Origin: Branchiostoma lanceolatum
Lineage: Eukaryota > Chordata > Leptocardii > Amphioxiformes > Branchiostomatidae
Direction: 5' to 3'
NCBI RefSeq assembly: GCF_035083965.1
Contig: NC_089736.1
Coordinates: forward strand, 11,618,207-11,682,206
Length of the DNA: 64,000 nt
This document shows, one piece after another, positions 48,801 to 58,733 of this stretch. The position numbers were made by a program, and so were the translations under genes. Numbering within the stretch: position 1 is the first letter of the stretch; the number at the start of each line of letters is the position of its first letter. A model generated the notes under the pieces. The model was not told where the DNA came from and did no database searches. It worked only from the letters and a program-made list of their open reading frames with translations.

Positions 48801-49458
48801 GCCCTTGGTCACCCTGTTCACCGATAGTTTCCTTTAGCTCTGTGGCTGTGTCCTTACACGGGTCACTGTCTGGGGTAGTCTGTTCTTTCTTTTGCTCCAC
48901 GGCCGTGGCGTCTGCTATCTCCTTCGAATCTTCATGGATTTCTGCTTGCGGGTGGTCATCCTGTTCGCCAATAGTTTCCTGTAACTCTACGACAGTGTCC
49001 TTATTACCTTCATTGTTTGGGATGTTTCTTTCTTTCTTTTGCTCCACGGTAGTGACGTCAGTTGTCTCCTTTGAATCATCATGGACGTCTGCTTGCCTTT
49101 GGTCATCATGTTCACCAATAGTTTCCTGTAACTCTGCGACAGTGTTCTCAGCATGTTCATTGTTTGGGCTGGTCTGTTCTTTCTTTTGCTCCACGTTCGT
49201 GACGTCGGTTGTCTCTTTTGACTCTCCATGGACTGCAGCTTCCACTTGTTCTTGGGTATCTTCTTCACCATCAGTTTGCTGTATCTTTGTGGTGCTGTCT
49301 TGCGAAGGACTGTTATTTGGGCAGTGTTGCTCAGCTGCAAGTTGGCGGTGTCGTCGGGGCGGTGTCGGTTGTCTACCATTTTTGACCGAAACTTTCCTCA
49401 CCGGGCGTTGTCCTTCAACTACGTCGACACTCCTCAATTTGGAACAAGACGAGCCCAT
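45823..49458 (-). CDS. KY-like transglutaminase-fold protein with N-terminal 49-aa repeats, 3 exons, 829 aa
   Basis: Exons in coding order: 49458-48496, 47783-47548, 47113-45823. Starts MGSSCSKLRS, an N-myristoylation plus palmitoylation type start. Residues ~45-300 hold about five acidic 49-aa repeats (ELQETIGEQGDQGQAEVH…SKETTDVTAVEQKKEQTTPD). The conserved DLIPDLEVFKDLDERAVQ comes before the intron. The core has LFRWVTSHIQYAV, SVCQGYSDLYKEMC (C388), DHAWNAVEIDGRWY (H430) and LLDCTWA (D445), so the triad is intact. Two KY-type repeats follow (one with TWGPG) and a C-terminal domain ends LLEYEVVA. Exon 2 equals exons 2+3, and exon 3 equals exons 4-6, of the paralogue at 37411-44431. An acceptor-like TTCTTCTAACAG on the minus strand ends at 49505, so a 5' noncoding exon is likely. 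Confidence 0.9.
47330..47435. repeat. Copy of the ‘AACTGGATA’ dispersed repeat
   Basis: Contains ATTACTCAAGCAACTGGATG, TGAAACAGTCAGACG and GGTTAGACATCCAGGTAATA, matching the palindromic element at 53040-53465. Intronic in the minus-strand KY gene. Confidence 0.6.
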
Positions 49459-49764
49459 GTTGAACTTCGCTGCTTCCTTTTAGCCGCAAAGAACTTTGAA
49501 CACCCTGTTAGAAGAATTTTATAAACAAGTAAGCAGACTGCACAACATAATCATGTTGTAAACGTAAGTTTATCCTGACCTCTGTACCAACGAATACTAA
49601 AAGCTCTAACGTTACCAGACAGAGGCGCTGGAGCTTGTCAGTATACAAACAAAAAACTGATCAAGTCATACACAGTTTATTCACGAGTTAGCCATTTTTC
49701 TTACAGATATGACAAATATAAACTTCTCACAACCAAAAATGGCAAAATTCGTTTATCTAAACCT

Positions 49765-50025
49765 CCCTTACCTGGGTCCTAAAAGTAGCAAGTATTTCCG
49801 CTGCACCACAGAAGCCTTCTTCCAAATACGTGCTTGTCCTCTTTGCAGTCTCTATCCCGTGATAGCAACACCAAACAACAAAGCCAGGTTACTATTTACT
49901 ATTCAGTTGGTTCAATATGATCTCCACATAAATCACACAATGCTGGACCCTGGCCATATGCATATTAACATATGCAACACGACCCTGTTACTCGAGCCTG
50001 GCTCGTTATTTATTAACTTTGATAT
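49765..50025 (-). promoter_or_regulatory. Putative duplicated 5' noncoding exon/promoter, copy A
   Basis: A block of about 250 bp matches 50860-51115 in the same orientation; for example CAGAAG(C/G)CTTCTTCCAAATA and ACACCAAACAAC-type sequence. On the minus strand both copies keep an ACCCAG|GTAAG / ACCAG|GTAAG donor at nearly the same place (49772 and 50867). Since the coding exon of the minus-strand KY gene has an acceptor at 49505, these may be alternative first exons of that gene. Inference only. Confidence 0.4.
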
Positions 50026-50254
50026 CACTCTAGTATCCCGGGAGACAGACTTCTCTCTTCAGTTGAACTGGACCTTTCAGGGTGAAGTGGGTATGCACAA
50101 CAGGTTGGCCGTTTAATCAAGCCAGGGTCAAAGAAATGATCAGGTTTTATATCACAAACCAAGGTGTTTATAACATAGAAGAACTTTGTACATGGTACAA
50201 AGTATGGCAAGAATTCGTTAACATAATACAAAGTAGAAGTATAGAATAAAACTT

Positions 50255-50362
50255 AACATCCTAGTTAATAATACGATACAATAAGGGCTAGCATACATTT
50301 TGATATAGCATCCTCATTTATCATACGATACAATAAGGGCTAGTATACATTTTGATATAGCG
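50255..50362. repeat. Short direct duplication
   Basis: Two copies of ATACGATACAATAAGGGCTA plus GCATACATTTTGATATAGC, about 55 bp apart. AT-rich intergenic DNA. Confidence 0.85.
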
Positions 50363-50859
50363 TAACAGTTATGATCGAGTTGGTTTAATCATTAGTTTCG
50401 ATATTTTTCTAATGTGAAAGCAGTCGTAAGGATATTTACCTATTTTCGCATTGTGGGGATTGTTGCATTTGAATATATACTCAAAACGGTCGGTTGTATA
50501 TAACCTCCTTGCACAAACTATAGCTTTCGCATCCCTGCATGAGGACGTAGAAAAAGAGTCGCCTGGTTATACAAAAGTTACGAAAACTCAGAAAAGAAAC
50601 ATTTGTTGTGATAAGATTTTCATCACGCGTATGTGACATTTATTTACCAATATACACTCGCGCGGGGAACATTGCTGGTAAAAAGTTAACGTACTTTATT
50701 TCTCGTGCATATGCAGTGCGTTACTAAGCAAAGCTAAGAGAAAAGGGGTGGCTCGAAGTCAGAATAGTTTTTTTACAAGCCTTCCCCTGTTCGTACAAAT
50801 GCAATAGATATCATGAAAACAAACTTTCTCCTCAACTCTCCACACATGATGATTTAAAT

Positions 50860-51115
50860 CTTACCTGGTTCTAAAATGTAGTGCGCCACAGAAGGCTTCT
50901 TCCAAATAGGCACTTGTTTTCTTGGTGGTGTGTATCCCGCAACAGCAACGCCAAACAACACGGCCAGGTTGCTATCTAATCATAACCTTGGGTAGATTTA
51001 CTATCGGTTTAGTTCAATGTTATCTCGACAAAAATCAAACAATGACAGGCCCTTTTGATCTTCACATAACACTTCCCTGTAGAATTGAGCTTGGTTAGTT
51101 ATTCATTAATTTCTT
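50860..51115 (-). promoter_or_regulatory. Putative duplicated 5' noncoding exon/promoter, copy B
   Basis: Second copy of the block at 49765-50025, with the splice-donor-like CAG|GTAAG on the minus strand retained. The homology runs through both the exon-like part and the AT-rich upstream part (TTCAAT(G/A)…ATCTC…CA(T/A)AAATCA). No coding frame is conserved, in line with UTR or promoter sequence. Confidence 0.4.
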
Positions 51116-51653
51116 TTTACATTTAGGGGGTGGAGACCTGGAGATTTGGATATTCTTGGAGCACGTGGATGATGACTCAGTGCATTCCTTTCCAACTGCT
51201 GCATTGAACAATAATATGATCAATATGAATTATCGCTTCTTTAGTTTCCTACTGATTCTAACGCTTTTAATGTAGTTTTCCCACGGATATCCATTACAAA
51301 TTGGGAAACGATGAAAAATAGTTGTGACGGACGCGTTATCTACATTTCTTGAAATTTTATCTTGTGATTTTATCTTGTGCGAAATGAAAATTGCAAATAC
51401 ATGTACATTAGCCTTTTAGCCAAGCTTGTCTGTATCCCAAAAGAGCCGCCTGGCGATATAAGGAAAAACTGCACCTACTTCTTCAAACAAAAGGTGAGCG
51501 ACACCTGTTCCTACTGGTCTGACAGGTGCGGTCACGTGTCCCTACTAACAATGCCTGGCCCGTATCATGTTACCTATCTACATACGGACAGAATAGGCAT
51601 GTTTACAGTATCATGGAACGGCCCGGACTCTTGTTTTGGAACGGAGTGATCTT

Positions 51654-54600
51654 ATGTGGTTTCAAGTTCAACATGGCGGGCTACCTTCTAACGGCATGAA
51701 CAAGAGAGGCTCCAGGACTACAAGACGTAGAAGAAAAGTAGAGTAAGTTGTCTTGGCTTCTCCAACCGTAGTTTGTACCCCGCGCCATGTTACCTGTAGT
51801 ATGTTGCTAGGAAGCTCTGAATTGGGTCATTGAGAGTGGTTGATACTGTTTCAAGTGCTGTGGGTGTAGCAGTTTACTCTGTGTCTACAACAACGTTTCC
51901 TTACAAACACTTGTATTTACGGAGTACACAGATAGAACATATCATTCAGGTGACTTATATTGTCTGAAATTGTTAACAAAACTAGAGATTTTAAACAGCT
52001 GTTTGCGAAGGGAACACTGGAACAGTGCAGCATTCCCCAACGTACGAAAACCTGCCGCAACTATGGGAGTCATGCCGTCAAATTGGGCTGTGTATGGCGA
52101 CGTTGGAATGAGTTTGTATAGGGGGAAGACAAGTGCTACAAACAAGATAAAACTTGATAAGAATGTTTGCAGATAGCTACACATACTAGAAAGCACAAGC
52201 AGTTAAACGTATCCCATAGAGCTAACATGCACGTTAATTTCAGAGCTTGTGTACGTGTGTGGTTTTTCCTCTTTTATGCATAGCTGTTTACATAAACATC
52301 CTGAAAAGCTAGTGTTACTTCTATTTTGTTCAGTTGTTTATGAATAATGAGTCTCCAACCATCTCCTTATGAAAATTATAGCAGCGTTGAAATTACTTTA
52401 TCGTTTTTAGAATAGCTTGCTAAGTAACGTTCATTTGTCTCTTGTAAATGGACTGGAAGTGAACTTTTTAAGTAGATATACTATTTCGAACAAGGCTAGA
52501 TTTCGGCTCAAGATAAGATTAGATTTTCATAAACACCAAATATTGTTACTGTGTAAAGTTAATGCCTTTATCCAGCGTTATGGTGTATTTTGCCAAACGT
52601 TTTGTATAAAACGTTTGCGATTTTAAAATACATAAAGAAAACCCGTTTGCGTTCTACAAGCTTTTAAAAAAGAGTGGCTCATTAAACGGTTCAAAGTCTG
52701 AAAATCCTCTGTTTAGTTTTGAAAAGCCCAGAGACTTTACCGACGACTGTAACCACGCTACAAAAGAATTATTCACACTACTAGTCGGGTTAGGTCATAA
52801 ATTATGTACCCGTGTCTGTACCGAAGGCCGGAGCACATGGCAACACTTTTTAGTTGTACGGAGAGTTAGAAAAATGTTCGTCAAATCAAAAATGATGTGG
52901 ATAAGATACGCCTTTGAAGACTTCCAACTGAGTACGTACAGTAAAAGAAAAAAACCCCCACAGAACTATTACAAAAATGCTCAAGATGTGCAAGGAAAAG
53001 ACATGTTTAAAGAATAGCCAGCGCAGATAATGTGGAAAAGTATTGGAGAACCAAACTCCAGCTTCTCATTTAGTTACCGTCGAAAGACAGCGGATGTTAT
53101 CTGAAACGTTTGACCGTTTCCAAATTTTATCCTGTCGCTTGAGTAACTGTTATCTTGCGTTTTGCTTGGAGAAACAAGTCATTTGATTCGCCCAGAATAG
53201 CTACTTAAGCAACTGGATACAATTTTGAAACAGTCAGACGTTTCAGACAAAATCCGCTATCTTTCGTCAGTGACTAAAGAAATATTTGATAGAACTAGGT
53301 TTTATACTAGAACTAGGTCTTCTACCAGACAAAAGATAGCGGATGCTGTCTGAAACGTCTGACTGTTTCAAAATTTTATCCAGCTTGTTGCTTGAGTAAC
53401 TATTTTTGGCGTATCTTATTACCTGGATGTCTAACCTTCATCAACAAGTCATTTGATTGTTGCGTACACTCACAAGACACTACATAACAATCATATATAC
53501 CATGTATGTTAGAAATGACGAAACACCACATCCCATACTAAAATGCGTCTTTGGGAATACAAATTATTCAAAGTTTGATGGCTTTTAAATTTGATAGACG
53601 TTTGGATGCGGTTACCGATCAAAAGCCTGTTGTGTAATGTTTCCTGACATTATAATTATCGTGATGTCATTGCCATGCTTTTACACTAACAGCTCATTAA
53701 GACAGATATCTAGGAAGTATACATTGATATTCATAGATGATGATTTGTTGACAGTCTTCCGTAAAGGAGTTCCTAAGGGTTTATTCACATGTGTAAGTCT
53801 ACGTGTCTGCAAGGACGTTAAAAAATCATTATTGATGCAAGTAAGTGTCCATTCAGACTTGTTTAACAGTTCGGTAACATATATAGGAATAGCAGAATTC
53901 TTGTGACCCCTCTTGCGATGATGTATTGACAATGGTATGTGAATGCATGAAACAGCGTTGTCAGGGTTCACGGTTCCTCGCCAATGTTTGAACTGTTTCA
54001 CCACCTGTGAAGCGAAAGGCAAAGGCCACGGCCCCCAGAGTAGCAAACTGTACAATGGCGCCACTGACTCTTAAAAGTACCGACAATAGCCATGTGTGCA
54101 TAGCGTGACAGGGCACTGCTGACAGGCCGCCATCTTGAAAACGATACCGTCCGTGTTTGTTTACCATTGTGGTGTCTCAGGAAAAGGCACGTATTATTAC
54201 CTGGTGTAAATTTACATCAACCAGTACCGTTCTGTCACGCTCCAAGTACAGGGCTATGAAGGGGCACAGCTAGTATTTCAGCTATTGCGTATTTTGTAAC
54301 TAAGCGAGATTTTTTGTTGTTGACGATCCAACAAAGTTTACATTCATCTAAAAAATAGATACACAGAACAAACATTGTCTCCAATTGTAGCTTGTTACTT
54401 TTAAAAGAGTTCAGAACAAGGGCTCTGTAAAACCCCACACATAACCTTGAAAGTTAACGTTCATTGGTTTAGTGTATGTTTCCAACCTAGGGTCACACAG
54501 GTGAAAAACGAGTAAGAAACGGTTGATTGTGAACAGAACAAACAAACTATTGCCGCCGTTTCGCTCGACAAGGAAAACAGAAACATTTCATTATGATTTA

Positions 54601-57600
54601 CGAAAACACGACACGGCGACTGTTAAAGAAAACAAAGACTGATTCATATCTATGACCTTTCTTGCGACTGTTGCTTTTGATAACACGAACTCCCACCGCG
54701 GCCTTCCACAAAAGATCTTTTATCGTGCCGCCTTCATTAGCGGCGAAGTAATCACCGTTTTTTCAGATCATTCAAAACTTATCACTCCCAAAGAGAGTAA
54801 TTAAGGTGGCGTTTGAGTTATCGTACGGTGCTGAAAAGGTCAATTTACACTGACAACGTAGATCATCATGAAACATTACACTAAAGCCGTTGTCACAATT
54901 CATGCGAGCGTCGGCCGAATTTGTAGATCGGCCGAATTAGCTCGCCGAATTTCAAAATCGCCCGAGCGTCGACCGTATTTTCCAATGAAAATCTCGGGTG
55001 ACGTCCGTCGAACACTAATGACTAAAAATTTCCCATGGGATGGTACCATCTCTTGGACATGGACGAAGTCAGAATCGACTTACCTGGTAAAAGGCCAATA
55101 TTTGGATCAACTTTGATTTTTAAAAATCGCCCGAAGCCCGCGTAATCGACAGGACGTCGGCCGCACTTCGGCCGAAAATGCACATTTGAAGCTCGCCAAC
55201 ACGTCGGTCGAGCTGAATTCCTTATTTGTGACGGGGGCTTAAGAACATGTCAAACATCCATGCCAACTGTTCATATATTTCATATCATCCGTTCCAAAAT
55301 ACAATCTTTCTTTCCCACTATTCATGACTATCATTAAAATCGAGGGAGTCGGAGGGACCAACATATTATAGAAGGTGTGGGTAAATTCGTCTTCCACTGC
55401 CTCAAAAGAAGCAGTGAACCCTAACAAAACTACTGTAAATGCAGAAATGTTCGCTGTGGTTTTATGTTCGCGGTTTTCGCGGCGACCGTTTCACCGCGAA
55501 CTTAAAACCACCGTGAACATTTTTGTCCAATACTGTAGCAGTATGTGACTAGAGCGCTCCCGCAAACTTAAAACCACCGCGAACACTTCATTTTCGCCTT
55601 AGCGCGAAATAAAAGCAAGGGAGCTTAAATGCATTTACAGAAGCTCGATGTATATTTCGAATGGAATATAGCATAGGAAATAGTATATTATTGTATCTTT
55701 CATTCTTATATCTATGTTACATGTATTTGCAATAAACTTGACATTAAACGTAACATTATATTGGACGCTGTTTTCCCCTAAAAAATTACATTTTCCCCTC
55801 AGGAGTTTACCAGATATAAGGACGTCATTTGGAGCTCAGGACATGGACGATACCACAGACCCTGCATGGGGGACAGGGGTGAAGACTCCATACAGATTAC
55901 CCAGACTGCATCTGGGCGTCGCCAAGAACGAGGGCGAACTTCCTAGGGGCAATCCACCTGTGCATCCAGAGGGGTACTACACCAGGAGGTAAGGGGTGAT
56001 CCAATATGGGAGGGATCTGGAATTCAGGGGGGGGGTCCCTGTGGTGTAGTGGTCTGAGCTTCTGTTATTTATCACATCTGGTTCTGATTACTTGGAACCA
56101 GAAGGCCCGAGTTCAACTCCCGGGTAGGACACCTCTGAACAAGATGCGCATTGAGTCATACCAAAGACTTTATAAAAATGGTACATACTTATGAAACAGT
56201 ATGGAAGTTAAACACACTCCACTGCCAGTGGACTAGCCCCCTGCTGCAGTGATTGCACCACAGTGTGGCCCAGGGCTATGAAACGGGGATGGGCACCGCC
56301 CGATACACCTTATGGTGTGGGAGGATTTTAACTTAACTTACACTGGAATTCAGGGCTTTCATTTGTTTGTTTCGCATGGCCGGTGACTTTCTGTACAGTA
56401 AGTAGAAGCTGCGAAAGACTGGACTGTAAGGGTTGATCCACTCACACCGGGATGGACCCCTACTCTTTTAGATAAGTGTGGTGGGTTCTTTAACGTGCTC
56501 GAGGTGTAGGTCTCCTCAAACATGGGACGTCCCGCTTTACCTCCCGTCTGAGAGGTCGTCCCTAACCAAAACTAGGTACTCATTTTCAGCTTAGTCTAGG
56601 GAGGAAATAAGTGTTAAGTCACTGCTCGGGATTCGAACCCAGGGCCTTTAGATTCCAAGGCAACATCCTGACCAAAGACCACCTGACTCTCAATTCGAGA
56701 CAAGACTGTAGCCACTGTGAGTGATTGCGTGAAGATTCATTGAATTCAAAGAACTTAGAATATAAAACGGAAAAAACACATACAACAGTCTATTGCTCCA
56801 TTATCATATTGCACCGTAATGTGAAGTTTTTTTAAAAATTCAGCCAGACAATTGATTGTTACTGTGTTTCTTGTATTAGTATTCCATGTGCCTCATGGAA
56901 TACCGTTGTAAGTTACATGTTATGCATAGGTCCGTCTACCATGACAACATTTTATCTACTTGTTGTTACGATATTAAAACTTATATGTAATCAATGTTTA
57001 TGAATTATGAATCTTGCATCAATGCTAATGGGTTTTATTTAACTGTTGGCACAATCAATGTGCATATTTTTGATTGGCATGGCATGACATTTATATTTCT
57101 AAAAAATAAAAATCTGAAAATATTTAATGAAAATTTAATGAAAATTTAATGAAAATTTAATGAAAATTTAATGAAAATTTAATGAAAATTTAATGAAAAT
57201 TTAATGAAATTTTAATGAAAATTTTATGAAAATTTTATGAAACATTTTATGAAACATTTTGTGAAAAATGTTATGAAAAATGTTACGAAAAATTTTGTGA
57301 AAATGTTATGAAAAATGTTATGAAAAATTGTATGGAAAATTTTATGAAAAATTCCGAAAAATTTTATGAAAATTTTTATGAAAATCTGAAAAATGAATTT
57401 CTGTAATATTCTGAATCTGAAAATACATACCTCATAACTCACCTAGTACGAGAACCCCACCGCCCCTGGAGATCAGCACGTCCTCCATCATGCTGCCGGC
57501 GCAGTCCCTGGCGCAGCTCGCCCGGCAGAGAAGGCTCGGGGTGCCGAAGTTCAGGGCCGCCATGGTCCGGCCCAGGTACACGGCCATCCCGCACACCCCG

Positions 57601-58733
57601 CCACAGTCCGTCAACATGGACCACGACGACCTGTCTGTCTCAACAACGGCATTCCCTAGGTGAGAAATGACCCTTTCCTTCCTTCCTTCCTTCCTTCCTT
57701 CCTTCCTTCCTTCCTTCCTTCCTTCCTTCCTTCCTTCCTTCCTTCCTTCCTTCCTTCCTTCCTTCCTTCCTTCCTTCCTTCCTTCCTTCCTTCCTTCCTT
57801 CCTTCCTTCCTTCCTTCCTTCCTTCCTTCCTTCCTTCCTCCCTCCCTCCCTTCCTTCCTTCCTTCGTTCACTCAATCGTTCATTTTAGAGCTTGGAATCA
57901 GCATTGGACAAAACCAAATACCTTCTTTAAAAACTTCTATTATTACCGACGCTTGACTTTATATCCATAGATGATTCATCAAACTTGACAAACATGTTCT
58001 GCAATTCCAGTTTATTCCGCAAGACGCCGCACTCATTACAGAGGGACCTTCTCCCCACCCCATCACCCCGTTCGCGGCTTGGCGGGAGCAGCCCTGACTG
58101 GAAGCTGTCGTCTTACCCACCAAACGTCTACGACTCAAAAGTAAGCGTCTTAGAACATCTGTCACTTTCCAATGCTTAACCATTAGCAACAACAACATAA
58201 TAACAAAGTTATTTTATTCACAATCAAGGAAATGGTAACAGCTAACGTCTCGATGTCATCTTCCACAGGGCAATAATGACTGGTTTACTTTGCACTGCAG
58301 CTAGGTGTCGCTGCTAACAATGCGGTCCCAAACGTAAAGTATTGTCACAGACATATTGTTAAGCAACAAAAGCGAGATACACGAAGAAGATGACACGTCT
58401 GTACAGACGGTAATCGAAACGTCGACTGTTATCATTTCCTGGGTTGTGACTAAAGAACTATGTTATTCAACCATTCACCAACGTGATTTAACTATTCACA
58501 CATTTAAAAAATACCAACCAACCAACCAACCAACCAACCAACCAACCAACCAACCAACCAAATGATTTGCAATTGTATGCACAGTTATGCTAATTTCTCG
58601 TATTTGTCATGATTGACAGGACCAAGGGTACACTGGACCATACTCACGTGAGTTCGTCGTCCACTGCATGGCTCCTAACAATTGGTTGAGAATGAAGTTA
58701 CGGAAACACGTCAGAACAACTCCCGCCAGATGA
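51654..58733 (+). CDS. Unrecognised small basic Pro-rich protein, 5 exons, 243 aa
   Basis: Exons: 51654-51742, 55803-55988, 57447-57659, 58011-58140, 58620-58733 (stop TGA). All splice sites are GT-AG and all junction phases match (2, 2, 2, 0), which single open frames would not show by chance. The protein has a basic start (NKRGSRTTRRRRKVE), then FGAQDMDDTTDPAWGTG and HPEGYYTRR, a Leu/Arg stretch (LAQLARQRRLGVPKFRAAMV), SPDWKLSSYPPNVYDSK and a basic end (MKLRKHVRTTPAR). No signal peptide or membrane span. I do not recognise the family; short Pro-rich basic proteins of this style include ciliary microtubule-associated proteins, which is only a guess. Start is uncertain: ATG 51654 or 51696 (229 aa). 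AATAAA lies at 58935. Confidence 0.75.
51670..51699 (+). promoter_or_regulatory. YY1-like site and overlapping 8-codon upstream frame
   Basis: AACATGGCGGG is the complement of the YY1 consensus CCGCCATGTT. The same ATG (51673) is in a strong initiation context but out of frame. It encodes eight codons and stops at TGA 51697-51699, overlapping the in-frame ATG at 51696 as ATGA. Such an arrangement could control or select the start of the 243-aa gene. Confidence 0.45.
53040..53465. mobile_element. Long palindromic dispersed element
   Basis: The left part CAACTGGATACAATTTTGAA, ACAGTCAGACGTTTCAGACA and ATCCGCTATCTTTCGTC is repeated as its complement on the right (AAAGATAGCGGATGCTGTCT … TTATCCAGCTTGTTGCTTGAGTAA) around a short spacer of two AACTAGGT repeats. 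An additional partial arm lies at about 53075-53160. Partial copies lie at 40020 and 47330. It is a foldback element without coding capacity. Confidence 0.75.
54880..55245. mobile_element. Probable MITE-like foldback with CGGCCGAA motifs
   Basis: The left edge AAAGCCGTTGTCACAA and right edge TTGTGACGGGGGCTTAAG are imperfect complements. The interior carries many CGGCCGAA / TCGGCCGA motifs in both orientations. Possible degraded terminal-inverted-repeat element; ends not exact. Confidence 0.45.
55436..55637. mobile_element. Palindromic ‘TGTAAATGCA’ element
   Basis: Starts ACTGTAAATGCAGAAATGTT and ends AAATGCATTTACAG, with internal TTCGCGGTTTTCGCGG and complementary AAACTTAAAACCACCGCGAA motifs. 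An older copy is at about 2197-2402. No coding capacity; terminal inverted repeat of about 12 bp. Confidence 0.65.
56031..56337 (+). repeat. tRNA-derived SINE, copy 2
   Basis: Nearly identical to copy 1 at 38457: CCCTGTGGTGTAGTGGTCTG head, GAGTTCAACTCCCGGGTAGG B box, body with CACTCCACTGCCAGTGGACT and the same CACCTTATGGTGTGGGAGG end. High similarity suggests recent activity. Lies in the second intron of the 243-aa gene, 43 bp after the splice donor. Confidence 0.85.
56435..56697 (-). repeat. tRNA-derived SINE-like repeat, reverse orientation
   Basis: On the minus strand the head reads GTGGTCTTTGGTCAGGATGT (A-box-like) and GGGTTCGAATCCCGAGCAGT (B-box-like). The body contains GGGACGACCTCTCAGACGGG and AAAGAACCCACCACACTTAT. 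The body also occurs as a fragment at 5785-5900. Confidence 0.7.
57110..57400. repeat. AT-rich tandem repeat (AATGAAAATTT)n
   Basis: About 25 imperfect copies of an 11-14 bp unit, ATGAAAATTTA drifting to ATGAAAAATGTT. The unit changes gradually along the array. It ends about 45 bp before an exon acceptor at 57446. Confidence 0.9.
57672..57867. repeat. (TTCC)n microsatellite
   Basis: About 45 TTCC units with a CTCC-variant end, starting 13 bp after the exon 3 donor of the 243-aa gene. A second (TTCC)n array is at 59828-59957. Confidence 0.97.
58516..58561. repeat. (CCAA)n microsatellite
   Basis: About 11 CCAA units, about 58 bp before the last exon of the 243-aa gene. Confidence 0.95.

Larger units (their letters stand above)
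51743..55802. other. First intron of the 243-aa gene; no further genes seen
   Basis: 4 kb of AT-rich intron. Apart from the dispersed palindromic repeat at about 53040-53465 and repeat-like segments at 54880-55245 and 55436-55637, I see no coding signal. GGCCGCCATCTTGAAAACG at about 54126 is a strong YY1-type motif and may mark a regulatory element or an unannotated transcription start. Confidence 0.5.

Noticed and set aside
48695-49483. 262-codon plus-strand frame (Ser/Cys/Val-rich)
   Set aside because: Antisense shadow of the repeat exon of the minus-strand KY gene; repeated because the coding strand is repeated.
51377-51649. 90-codon plus-strand frame with several Cys just before the 243-aa gene
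   Set aside because: No splice junction or homology supports it. It ends 5 bp before ATG 51654 and is more likely promoter or 5' UTR.
57656-57875. Frames encoding (FLPS)n or (GRKE)n over the TTCC arrays
   Set aside because: A pure tetranucleotide microsatellite gives open frames on both strands; it lies in an intron of the 243-aa gene.
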